Shown one piece after another: positions 34,807 through 44,966 of a stretch of DNA of 64,000 nucleotides (position 1 is the first letter of the stretch; every line of letters starts with the position of its first letter). The DNA is from Panorpa germanica. Taxonomy: Eukaryota > Arthropoda > Insecta > Mecoptera > Panorpidae. The notes under the pieces were generated by a model. The model saw only the letters and a program-made list of their open reading frames with translations, had not been told where the DNA came from and searched no databases. The DNA lies in NCBI GenBank assembly GCA_963678705.1, contig OY783204.1, positions 7,571,834 to 7,635,833 on the forward strand, in the 5' to 3' direction. The position numbers and the translations under genes are program-made.

Positions 34807-35508
34807 ATGAAGTTTATAAAGCAAAAAGAAACTCTTTCTGTAAAAAATATTGATAATCAAAGTAATAATTACACTAATAATTCAAAACATGGATCACTAT
34901 TACCAAATGACATTAGATGCATTATTTGTGGACCTTCAAACTGTGGAAAAACTAATGTTATGTTTAATCTAATTGAACATCCAAATGGGTTGCGATTTAA
35001 AAATATATACATTTATTCAAAATCTTTATATCAACCAAAATATAAAATATTACAACAAATTATGAAGAATATTAATGGTATGGGATACTATACATACACT
35101 GACAATGAAGAGATTATTAGACCTGAAGATGCTAGCCCAAATTCTATATTCATATTTGATGATGTTGCTTGCGATAAACAAAATAATATTCGAAATTTTT
35201 TTAGCATGGGCCGTCATAATTTGATAGACTCTTTCTATTTATGTCAGACTTACAGCAAAATTCCAAAGCAATTAATACGGGATAATACTAATTTTATTAT
35301 ATTATTCAAGCAAGATGACTTAAATTTAAAGCATATATATGATGATCATGTTAACTTTGACTTTCCAAGTTTTCTAGAGTTTAAACAAGTTTGTAATTTA
35401 TGTTGGGATTCAAATAAATATTCCTTTATGGTAATATATAAAAATAGTGACTTAAATAACGGGCGATACAGAAAAGGATTTGATATGTTTTTAGATATAA
35501 CCAAGTAA
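34807..35508 (+). CDS. Packaging-type ATPase (A32/FtsK-HerA-like), left arm
   Basis: 233 residues, intact. Walker A is GPSNCGKT (42-49); Walker B is SIFIFDDVACD with the acidic pair at 118-119; a sensor-like segment LCQTYSKIP and an arginine-containing tail follow. These features fit the ATPases that Polintons and large DNA viruses use to pump DNA into capsids. The right-arm copy (39169-39870) encodes the same 233 residues. The gene starts at the first ATG after the AACGTAA cluster and ends ~18 bp before the polymerase fragment. It was probably part of a virion-assembly module whose capsid genes are missing here. Confidence 0.9.
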   Translation: MKFIKQKETLSVKNIDNQSNNYTNNSKHGSLLPNDIRCIICGPSNCGKTNVMFNLIEHPNGLRFKNIYIYSKSLYQPKYKILQQIMKNINGMGYYTYTDNEEIIRPEDASPNSIFIFDDVACDKQNNIRNFFSMGRHNLIDSFYLCQTYSKIPKQLIRDNTNFIILFKQDDLNLKHIYDDHVNFDFPSFLEFKQVCNLCWDSNKYSFMVIYKNSDLNNGRYRKGFDMFLDITK

Positions 35509-35525
35509 TCTTTACAATAATATTT

Positions 35526-37969
35526 GTGATATATGGAGATTTTGAAACATTATTAAAACCCATTAGTACTTGTTATCCTGAAACTAATACATCATTTTTA
35601 AATAATATTCAAATTCATGAACCATATTCTTTTGCTTATTATATTAAATGTTCCTTTAATGATTCCTTAAGTAAGTTTGTTACGTACAGAGGTATTAATT
35701 GCGTTAAAGTATTTATTGAAACAATAACTGAAGACGCTAAACAAATTTATAAAGTCTTAAATAAAGTGAAGCCTTTAAATAAATTATCTGATTGGCAAAA
35801 ACAGGAATATGATGAAGCTTCTATTTGCTATATTTGTGAAGGTATCCTCAATGGTGATAAAGTGTTAGATCATTGTCACTTAACTGGTATTTACCGAGGA
35901 GCTGCTCATAATCATTGCAATTTAAAATTTACAATTCCAAAGTTTATACCTGTCATATTTCACAACTTAAGTAATTACGATAGCCATATAAATGTAAAAG
36001 AATTAGGTGATGATAGTGAAAAAATTGAAGTTATTCCAGAAAATAAGGAAAAGTATATATCTTTTACGAAACATATTTTGGTGGAATCAAAAGTCGATAA
36101 AAATGATAAAGTTCATAACTGCTATATTAAACTTAGATTTATTGATTCTTTACGATTTATGCATTCTAGTTTAGAAACACTTGCAAAAAATTTATTATCA
36201 GAACAATTTTTCGAATTAAAAAAATTCTATCTGAATGAAAATCATTTCAATTTATTAAAACGTAAAGGTGTATTTCCTTATGAATATGTAAATAGTAGGG
36301 ATATGCTTAATGAATCTGAGTTGCCATCTCAAAATAATTTTTATAGCTCACTTAATGGCTGTAATATATCTGACGATGATTACAATCATGCCAAAATGGT
36401 TTGGTATGCATTTGAAATGAAAACATTGGGGGAATATTCAGACTTATATTTAAAGATCGATGTTCTGTTGTTAACAGATATTTTTGAAAATTTTCGAGAT
36501 GTGTGCTATAAAACATATAATTTAGATCCCTGTCAATATTATACAGCACCAGGACTTTCTTGGGATGCTATGTTAAAGTATACAAGTATTGAATTAGAAC
36601 TTTTAACAGATATTGATATGTTACATTTTATTAAAAAAGGTATAAGAGGTGGAATATCACAATGCTCTCACAGACATGGAATTGCAAATAATAAATATAT
36701 GTCCAATTATGATTCAAATAAAGATTCTCAATATTTAATGTATTGGGATGCAAATAACTTATATGGTTGGGCTATGAGTCAATATTTACCACATAAGGGA
36801 TTTAAATGGTTAGATACATATAAATTACAAACATTTAATGTAGAAGCTATTGAAGATAACTCAGATGTTGGTTATATATTAGAAGTCGATTTAAGATATC
36901 CTAATTATTTGCACGATAAACACAATGATCTACCTTTCTGTGCTGAAAATATTAAACCACCTTGCATTAAATCAAATGACGTTAAATTAATACCAAATCT
37001 AAATAACAAGTATAATTATGTGCTTCACTATAGATCGTTAAAGCAATGTCTTAAAAATAATCTGAAAATAGATAAAATTCATAGAATTTTGGAATTTACA
37101 CAGTCTGATTGGTTAAAAAGTTATATTGATCTAAATACATTAAAAAGAAAGAACTCTGCAAATACATTTGAGAAAATTTTTTTTAAATTAATGAATAATT
37201 CAGTTTATGGGAAAACAATGGAGAATGTAGATAAACGTGTCGATGTAAAGTTAATAACTCATTGTGATAATATAGGACATAAAATGGGTGCTAATACACT
37301 TATAAGTAAACCAAACTATCATAGTTGTTCTATATTTCATGAAACTTAGTTGCTATTCAAATGCAAAAACTTAAAGTTTTTTATAATAAACCATTGTATT
37401 TAGGATTAAGTGTACTTGATATATCAAAAACTTTAATATACAATTTTCATTATGATTTCATCAAAAAAGTCTATAAAGGTAATGCTAAATTGTTGTATAC
37501 AGATACAGATTCATTAATATATCAAATTAAAACAGATGATATATATGACGATATTAAGTGTAATCTAGATAAATTTGATACATCTAATTATCCATTTAAT
37601 AATGAATTTTCATTACCTTTAATGAACAAAGATAAATTAGGCTTAATGAAAGATGAATGCGCGGGTAGTATAATTTGGGAGTTTGTTGGGTTAAGGTCAA
37701 AAATGTATGCAATTGATATTGAGGGTTCATGCACAGCTAAAGCAAAAGGAATTAAGAAAAATATTGTAAACAAATTCAATATTAAAGATTATGTAAATTG
37801 TTTATCTCAGGATAACATATTATTGATTACAATGAATACCTTTAAATCGATTAAGCATACAATTTATACTCAAATGATAAGTAAAGTAGGTCTTAGTGGA
37901 AATGATAATAAAAGATATGTATTAACTGATGGTATAAGTACTTTAGCACATGAACATTATAAAATTTAG
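35526..37969 (+). pseudogene. Protein-primed family B DNA polymerase (Polinton type), N-truncated, frameshifted
   Basis: The first ORF (35526-37349) begins at the exonuclease: Exo I YGDFETLL (D5, E7), Exo II FHNLSNYDSH (N147, D152), Exo III YLKID (Y308, D312). A Cys/His insert CYIC...DHCHLTG...HNHC lies at 101-131. Polymerase motif A is DANNLYG (408-414) and motif B is KLMNNSVYG (554-562). A one-base shift near 37345 ends this ORF, and 37361-37969 continues with motif C YTDTDSLIY and the full C-terminus. Compared with the Polinton 2 gene, about 400 N-terminal residues are missing: the ATPase gene stops only 17 bp upstream. The enzyme copies linear DNA from a terminal protein. This copy is probably inactive unless frameshifting rescues it. 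Confidence 0.9.
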
Positions 37970-38683
37970 TACTAATTTTAAGTTAAGTTTAAGTTTTGTA
38001 TAAATTTATATCTGTTTTAGTTAAGATAATTAAAATGTATATTTATATAACAATTTAAAAATAGCATATTTGTAAACAAATAATAATATATAAACACAAA
38101 CCATTGAGTTTTATTATTATAAGATTTAATGTTTTAATACATCCATATAAAATAAGATACACATATTTTATTAGTAATGTTTTGTTATATATAATTCTTA
38201 TATGATTAACACTGGTCATAAGAGCTCTAATATATATGCATAGACATATTAATGTATGAGTATGCGTACATAAACTGGATGACAATTGTATACGTTATAT
38301 GCAGGAGCAGTACCCAAATCAATTCATTAGTGAATGCAGGCATGTCAAAAAACCAATATTTCATTTCTTATTATCATACCAACGTAATGGGAATGTAACT
38401 TGGAATATTGGATTAGTGGTGTAGGTTAGGTTACACACCCGCGAGATTTAGTTTAGAGCCCAAACCCAGGCCCAGACCCCTACCCGGGCCACCCCACCCG
38501 GGTCCGCACCAGGACCCCCCGCCCCAATCTGTACCCACTCTTTCTCTCTCTGTGCCTGTCTCTGTAGCTGTCTCTCTAGCTGTCTCTCTAGCTATCTCTC
38601 TCTCTCTCTCTCTCTCTAGCTATCTCTCTTTCTCTCTCTATCTCTGTTTGTCTATCTAGCTGTGGGTCTGGGCTCTAAACTGC
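37970..38683. other. Non-coding centre between the inverted arms
   Basis: AT-rich 3' region after the polymerase, then a G+C-rich and pyrimidine-rich block. It includes acgtaatgggaatgtaactt (38385-38404), tacccgggccacccca (about 38481), a CT-rich microsatellite (about 38530-38655), and an inverted pair agtttagagccc (38450-38461) and gggctctaaact (38670-38681). No gene is supported. Confidence 0.7.
38450..38681. repeat. Short inverted repeat enclosing GC- and CT-rich DNA
   Basis: The left arm agtttagagccc...cccagaccc and right arm gggtctgggctctaaact could pair over ~18 bp with a small bulge. The enclosed ~200 bp is GC-rich, then (tctc)n with ctagctgtctctct units. It may be a small TIR element or a hairpin at the centre of the large palindrome. 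Confidence 0.6.
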
Positions 38684-39151
38684 CTAAGATTGTGGTTTTT
38701 TAAGTTCATTGTGACATACAAACTTTAAATAGTTCGAACGTAACTTGAACGTAATGGGAACGTAACAATTGTAAGCTCCTCGGTAATTACCAGTTAAGTG
38801 ACAATGATCTAACACTTTATCACCATTGAGGATACTTTCACAAATATGGCAAATAGAAGCTTCATCATATTCCTGTTTTTGCCAATCAGATAATTTATTT
38901 AAAGGCTTCACTTTATTTAAGACTTTATAAATTTGTTTAGCGTCTTCAGTTATTGTTTCAATAAATACTTTAACGCAATTAATACCTCTGTACGTAACAA
39001 ACTTACTTAAGGAATCATTAAAGGAACATTTAATATAATAAGCAAAAGAATATGGTTCATGAATTTGAATATTATTTAAAAATGATGTATTAGTTTCAGG
39101 ATAACAAGTACTAATGGGTTTTAATAATGTTTCAAAATCTCCATATATCAC
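38684..39151 (-). pseudogene. Polymerase exonuclease start, right arm
   Basis: The first ~130 codons repeat 35526-35903 (Exo I YGDFETLL and the CHIC...DHCHLTG insert). At 38774 the arm ends and the frame runs on for ~25 unrelated codons from the central spacer. It is a truncated duplicate without any polymerase motif. Confidence 0.85.
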
Positions 39152-39168
39152 AAATATTATTGTAAAGA

Positions 39169-39870
39169 TTACTTGGTTATATCTAAAAACATATCAAATC
39201 CTTTTCTGTATCGCCCGTTATTTAAGTCACTATTTTTATATATTACCATAAAGGAATATTTATTTGAATCCCAACATAAATTACAAACTTGTTTAAACTC
39301 TAGAAAACTTGGAAAGTCAAAGTTAACATGATCATCATATATATGCTTTAAATTTAAGTCATCTTGCTTGAATAATATAATAAAATTAGTATTATCCCGT
39401 ATTAATTGCTTTGGAATTTTGCTGTAAGTCTGACATAAATAGAAAGAGTCTATCAAATTATGACGGCCCATGCTAAAAAAATTTCGAATATTATTTTGTT
39501 TATCGCAAGCAACATCATCAAATATGAATATAGAATTTGGGCTAGCATCTTCAGGTCTAATAATCTCTTCATTGTCAGTGTATGTATAGTATCCCATACC
39601 ATTAATATTCTTCATAATTTGTTGTAATATTTTATATTTTGGTTGATATAAAGATTTTGAATAAATGTATATATTTTTAAATCGCAACCCATTTGGATGT
39701 TCAATTAGATTAAACATAACATTAGTTTTTCCACAGTTTGAAGGTCCACAAATAATGCATCTAATGTCATTTGGTAATAGTGATCCATGTTTTGAATTAT
39801 TAGTGTAATTATTACTTTGATTATCAATATTTTTTACAGAAAGAGTTTCTTTTTGCTTTATAAACTTCAC
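39169..39870 (-). CDS. Packaging-type ATPase, right arm copy
   Basis: 233 residues, the same protein as 34807-35508, with Walker A GPSNCGKT and Walker B IFIFDDVACD. It is intact in mirror orientation, between the AACGTAA cluster and the truncated polymerase start. Conservation of both copies means the duplication is recent or both are maintained. Confidence 0.88.
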   Translation of the reverse strand: MKFIKQKETLSVKNIDNQSNNYTNNSKHGSLLPNDIRCIICGPSNCGKTNVMFNLIEHPNGLRFKNIYIYSKSLYQPKYKILQQIMKNINGMGYYTYTDNEEIIRPEDASPNSIFIFDDVACDKQNNIRNFFSMGRHNLIDSFYLCQTYSKIPKQLIRDNTNFIILFKQDDLNLKHIYDDHVNFDFPSFLEFKQVCNLCWDSNKYSFMVIYKNSDLNNGRYRKGFDMFLDITK

Positions 39871-39945
39871 TGTTTAACGAGGCATGTGTTATAAAGTAAT
39901 AAAATACGTTTTAAATATTTAATCTTTATATATGAAAATATTATA

Positions 39946-40013
39946 TGGGAACGTAATTTGAACGTAAACTCAACGTAATGGGAACGTAATTTGAACGTAA
40001 ATTAAACGTAATG
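39946..40013. promoter_or_regulatory. AACGTAA motif cluster, right arm
   Basis: Mirror copy of 34665-34731: gggaacgtaatttgaacgta, aactcaacgtaatggg and so on, between the divergent ATPase and Cys-rich genes. Confidence 0.55.
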
Positions 40014-40325
40014 GGTTTAAATGATCATGAACAAGTTTCGAAAACGATTTCAAAAGTTGGAGCTATTTTAAAAAAATATAAAGAAAATGAGTGTTTACTA
40101 GAAAATCTTACTGATGAAGAATTACATTATTTACCGACAGAGTTTTTCTTGCATTATATAATGTTCTCTACCGATATTGAACAAAACTGGAACCGGCTTC
40201 CAATGTATTTAAAAGAAAATCAAAATATACAAGGACGTCGATTATGTTACAAACATTATAACAAAGGAAACATACAAAGAGATGGTCCTCCATGTCAAAT
40301 AAGAAACTGTTATGATTGTAATTAA
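40011..40325 (+). CDS. Cys-rich Polinton 1 protein, right arm, shortened
   Basis: 104 residues matching the first 104 of the left-arm gene at 34301-34666. One base change turns the Tyr codon after CYDCN into TAA, removing 17 residues. The Cys cluster itself is kept, so it may still fold. Unknown family. Confidence 0.6.
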   Translation: MGLNDHEQVSKTISKVGAILKKYKENECLLENLTDEELHYLPTEFFLHYIMFSTDIEQNWNRLPMYLKENQNIQGRRLCYKHYNKGNIQRDGPPCQIRNCYDCN

Positions 40326-40428
40326 ATGTTATATTATGATTCTAATCGATGTAGTTATACCCTAATAAATAAAAGAATTATATACATTTTAAATTTATAT
40401 ATATATATATATATTATAAATTAAGTAA

Positions 40429-41250
40429 TTACAATAGTTTTGATATTTCTTCTAATATATACGACATGTTTGAAATTATTATCATTTTTAATAATATATC
40501 ATTAGAATTTAACTCTTCACATTCGTAAAATAAAAATTGAGTCAAAATCTCTTTCGAAACACCAATATTTTTATTTTTTAAATACATTACAATACTATTT
40601 AAAAATATATTATATGTATTAAACAAATCAATTTGCATTTCAGAAAAATGTTTACCAATAGCATTAATATAATCATTTAAGGATAAGAAATGTATTAAAT
40701 CAAAAATATTTAAAAATACTGATATTTGAGTTTTACAATTTGAAATAATTGCAATACTATTTGGATTAAATATATTTATTTTATAGTTTGTTCCTATTAA
40801 TATATTCGATGGTATTACCAATTGACCATTAAACATATTAATCAATTGCTTAATATGCTCTATAAGCTCAAAATAATCACATAAATTTAACTTTAGTCCG
40901 AAATTATATTTATTATATATGTAAATTTCTGGTTCAAACTGATTAATACAATTTAAACCTATTTTGATTAAATACATATCTTTTTTTAATAATATAGGTG
41001 CTTCATTAAATAAAAATGGAACTGCAGTCAATTTAGAAGGAGTCAAATTTGTATTAAGATCCTCCTCATTGTTTAAGGAAGTTGTAATTTCCGACATATT
41101 CTGTATCTCAATATCTGAATTTAATAATTCAGGTAATGAAAAATCTTCATCAAAAAGCAAAGGATCAATATCTAAATTTAATAGCTCGCTATCATCAATA
41201 TGAATATTTTCTACAAATAATAAATCTTCCAAATCAAAAATCGATTCCAT
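40429..41250 (-). CDS. 273-residue Polinton 1 protein, right arm copy
   Basis: Same length as the left-arm copy (33423-34244), with a few substitutions. Acidic N-terminus, helical remainder, no recognised domain. Helitron B lies 24 bp upstream of its start, in the (TA)n tract that would include its promoter. Confidence 0.68.
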   Translation of the reverse strand: MESIFDLEDLLFVENIHIDDSELLNLDIDPLLFDEDFSLPELLNSDIEIQNMSEITTSLNNEEDLNTNLTPSKLTAVPFLFNEAPILLKKDMYLIKIGLNCINQFEPEIYIYNKYNFGLKLNLCDYFELIEHIKQLINMFNGQLVIPSNILIGTNYKINIFNPNSIAIISNCKTQISVFLNIFDLIHFLSLNDYINAIGKHFSEMQIDLFNTYNIFLNSIVMYLKNKNIGVSKEILTQFLFYECEELNSNDILLKMIIISNMSYILEEISKLL

Positions 41251-41409
41251 TTTTTGATAAGTTATATATATATACTAGCAAACCCGGCGAACTCCGTTTC
41301 GCCATCAGATGGCTTCGTTTTATGTAACATTTCGTTTGGTGATTAAAAGATGAAGAAAATTTTTTTTTTTTGTTTTATATTTGAAAAGGAAAAATTTTAT
41401 TCGCATCAT

Positions 41410-44043
41410 TTCTAGGATGAACAGTATACATGCGACCTAGTGCATCAGTGGAAAACACCTGTGGCCAATCTGGAACTGGGGTTCCTTGTTTGCGACGTTG
41501 GAATTTCTTTGTTGATTGATTCTAAGTGTAATACTTGGGCATTTCAACGTACATCAGCGTCGCTGCGAATGGATCTGCTTTACACATTGCAAAGAAGCTA
41601 GTCAATGTTGTCGATGGTGGTCTCTCAGCTCGTTGTGCCGCATTAGCCTCAGTGAAGTAAACTCTTTGGCCATTTTCCAAATGCACTGCTAAATGTACAA
41701 CTGTGGGATATCTTTCATGAATTTGAAATGACAATAATCGCCACAGTGCTTTATTAGTACTGACGTATCTGCCCATTTGGAAGTTGCTGATTTCGTCATT
41801 CGCATTTTCCGACGCAATACCAAACACAGCCATGTCGCTGCCTTTTGTGACGTACTTGCACAAATATTTGATTGATTTGGCCGAATGACAACTCTCAACG
41901 TTTGCATGTGTTTTGAAAATTCGTGATAGCAGCGGGCAATATGGTACAATGAATTCATTTCCGATCTCAATCTCTTGATTTTTAACTTTAACTTTGATAG
42001 TTCGACCATTATCTTCTTTTGAACGCCGACGATAAACTGGATATCCATCGTTCCCTGTGACTGTTTCAGCAACTAACGGTCGCGGATATCGTTTTGTGCA
42101 CTTTCCATCAGCCATGCAAGGCGATAATGGATTTAATGCACCGCACGGTCCATGCACCATCTGTGTCGTCACAATGTCGTGTAGATGGGGATCAGTGACT
42201 GGATCAGGAATTTCAGCTGATATGATGTCATCCACTTCATTTGAATGTAATTTGTTCAGCAACCAAATTAGGATATGAGCATGCGGTAGTCCACGCTTCT
42301 GCCATTCCACCGAGTACATATAACAACGTGTGTCACCAAAAACTCGATACTTAGTAAGCACATCCATCATAACCTTGAGTTTTTGCTGAAATACTCTGGC
42401 GATTATGTCATGGCGATCTTGCGGTTTTTGGCCCGGTTCCAACTCACGTTCAATTTCCGTCCACTTCGGATTGCATGTGAACGTAATAAATAAATCCGGA
42501 GTTCCATAATTTCGCACGTACGTCATAGCGTCTTGAGCGTATTCGTGCATGTGTCGTGGGCTTCCGATGTAAGATGATGGGAGAATCGTCAGACGTCCAA
42601 TATTCTGAACATCACCATCTGAATGAATAGCATCACGCAAGTGTATATAGTCCTCAGATCGTAGCTTTGCCTGATTGAATCGGATGAACGCTAAACGTTC
42701 GGTCTCGACTTTGACATACATGTCGACAGCGAATTGCTGGAATAGCCGACGGCACTTCAGAATGACATTCTCCTCATGTGTACGAATCATTATACGATAC
42801 GCATAGTAATTCATTGCGCTTAGATTTTTATTCGTTGATACACCTGAAAATGCAAAATTAAATGAATTGTTAATGGAAACCAATAATAGCAATAATTAGT
42901 GTGTAAATATTGTACCAGTAATTGGATCGACCATCTTCAACGTGATGTCGTATCCGTCTTGCCCTTGCCAATAAATGATTGGATATTGTAACGCATCGTA
43001 CAAACGATGTGTCTCGTTTACACGATGCATGATATTGCTTCTTCGCTGAACGACAATGTCTCGCGATTTAGTTGGATCGCCAACAATAATTGCAGCAACA
43101 TCATTAACGGTGGGTGCATTGAATCTTCGCACATGTTCACCTGTTGGGGTACAATCCGCTCTTATGACAAATTTGTGCGTATCCGATGGCATTCGTTCCA
43201 ATGCTGTTTTGAACATATTAACCACAGCATTATTAACGTGAAAAAATGCTTGCAACTGTTCAATAATTCGTCTCTTTAACTGTTGTGTTCCCTGTATATT
43301 GCACCGCACATTCAGCTGATCCACCATCGACGAAATGAAATATATTTGCAGAAATTGATGCGGTTCATCTGGTGTTGGCACCATTGAACCATGCAAATGA
43401 TATATTTGTCCTTGTATCTGTAATTGCAAACAATTATTTGTTAAAGAATACGGTGTAACTTCTGATCGTGTGATGGTGTAGTATGTGGTGTATATGTAGT
43501 TGTTATGTGTTGCAATTCATTGTGTTGGTGTGAGTGATTGGTTATTTGTGTTGTATCTTTTACCTTGCAAGTCGGCATGAAGCCGTCTTCTCGAATGATA
43601 TTAGCTCCAAAGAAAGTCATGCGAAAGCAGTTATTGTATTCAAGGATGTGTTGAAGAAAATGGCTGGAATCGGGATCACTTCCATCGAATAATGGTTTCA
43701 GTGGCGGTGGTGGTGTAAGTAATGGATCCAGTTTGACTTTTCCACTTGCGCAGCACAATCCAGCCGTTTCTCTTTTGAACTTTAACGCATTGCAATATCG
43801 GCATATAGTCGTCGTTCGTCCAATATCTAAATTTTCATCATCACTGTAGTTCGCAGTGGGATCATATTGGAATGCCAAGCGATTGTATGATGCCAATGAT
43901 CTTCGTGTGCTCACGCGTTGTCTCAATCGGGCATTTTCTGTTATTATATTTTGTCTTTCTTCGCTTAAGTTCTGTGAATACAGTTGTTGCTGGCTTGCAT
44001 GTCTTGCGCGGCGGCCGATGTTCGCACGTCGTCCTCTAGGCAT
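41410..44043 (-). pseudogene. Helitron Rep protein, helicase deleted
   Basis: The start is MPRGRRANIG at 44043. The N-terminal segment has ICRYCNALKF and LCCASG (zinc-binding type). A frame break near 43440 is shared with copy A. Exon 1 ends at ...PITG, a 72 bp GT-AG intron follows (42844-42915), then GVSTNKNLSAMNYYAYRIM. The Rep nuclease shows FITFTCNPKW, the metal-binding HxH in GLPHAHI (H204, H206 of the 41522-42892 ORF) and the two tyrosines in KYLCKY (Y343, Y347), so the catalytic set is present. A TAG at 41520-41522 ends it, and ~35 further codons precede the deletion. The protein nicks and joins DNA in rolling-circle transposition. Confidence 0.86.
42844..42915 (-). other. Predicted spliceosomal intron in Helitron B Rep
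   Basis: Minus strand: donor actg|gtacaatatt and acceptor attttgcattttcag|gtgta. Removing 72 bp joins PITG to VSTNKNLSAMNYYAYR in frame, whereas reading through gives a stop on one side and an artificial start (MLLLVSINNS) on the other. Confidence 0.75.
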
Positions 44044-44726
44044 TTTGGACTATGGACAGAGTGGTGAATGTAACCTTAAATGCACGATCCACATAATTTA
44101 CACAGTTTAACTTACCACCTTAAAGACAAATGCCTGCTGTTGAAATTGAATAAAAATTTGCACAATACACGTGATTGATTTGATGGTTTCCAATTTAAAT
44201 GTTAGGAAATGAATAACTTATTTTTTTCACTTTTTTTTCACAATTTCACAATGAACACAATACCGGTTTGTCACATGAAATTAATTAACTGAGCAGAGAA
44301 TAATGAGTAGCTGTCAAACAATGTATCACGCACCGGCGCCTACTACTTAAAACACCGGTCTACTTAAAATATTGGTTTGTATATATGCTATGTATCAGAG
44401 TAGGCGCTGTCTGGAAAAAAGATTTTCCCGCTTTTCTGTTGAAATTTTTCCTGAATTCCTGATTTTTCTTTGCTATAAACCTCACGGAGCCCGAGACCTT
44501 TCCAACGAATGCAAAACCGTGGAAATCGGTTCGTGCGTTCTGGAGTTATAACGTCAGGAAGGAAAACCCGACTTATTTTTATATAGTAGATATTCTTGAG
44601 CGTTATTGTATAATTTAATTTTAAAAAAGTCTGCACAAAATTTTTATTTCTTGTTCCAACAGTTCCAAGTTTATTTTTGATGATATATGGCTAAAATTAT
44701 TATTTAAATCAATATGGTTATTTATA

Positions 44727-44966
44727 TTATTTTTTAATAAAACACTCATAAAAATTAATATTGTGATTTTTATAATTTATACTTTGAGTATCCTTTAACA
44801 CATTAAACAAATTATTTTGAAATTGATATAAAGATTTATCCACTAATTTAGAACACAAATTATAATTTTTTAATGTCACTGTTATACAATTAGATATATT
44901 AAGCAAGTTGTCCCAAGATTCTTTCTGCAAATAAACAGAAGATGATTTAAGTTTTTGTTCATTCAA
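44727..44966 (-). CDS. Small Polinton 1 protein, right arm copy (unknown)
   Basis: 79 residues (MNEQKLKSSSVYLQKESW...), the mirror of 28590-28784 but longer by a 2-base indel (ggatactcaaag here, ggactcaaag there). Family not recognised. The region beyond it to 44591 holds the possible second half, interrupted by Helitron B. Confidence 0.45.
   Translation of the reverse strand: MNEQKLKSSSVYLQKESWDNLLNISNCITVTLKNYNLCSKLVDKSLYQFQNNLFNVLKDTQSINYKNHNINFYECFIKK

Larger units (their letters stand above)
27941..35903 (+). repeat. Left inverted arm of Polinton 1
   Basis: Inverted counterpart of 38774-45616. Removing the nested LTR element (28978-33400) leaves about 3.54 kb. The outer boundary is atatcattgatgattctc (27941); the inner boundary is ttaccgaggagct (35903), within the polymerase gene. 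Identity is very high by eye, with single-base and short-indel differences. Confidence 0.92.
41275..44590 (-). mobile_element. Helitron copy B (Rep half, helicase deleted)
   Basis: Same family and ends as copy A: minus strand 5' TCTACTATATAAAAATAAG at 44590, 3' hairpin plus CTAG at 41275. It is flanked by A and T inside the (TA)n tract of the right Polinton arm; no target duplication, as expected. It carries the N-terminal ORF, an intron and a complete-looking Rep domain. Shortly after the Rep C-terminus (at about 41400) it jumps to the 3' end, so the entire helicase is missing. Confidence 0.95.

Noticed and set aside
38420..38440. TTAGG telomere-like repeat (gtaggttaggtt)
   Set aside because: Only about two units; no array, so chance.
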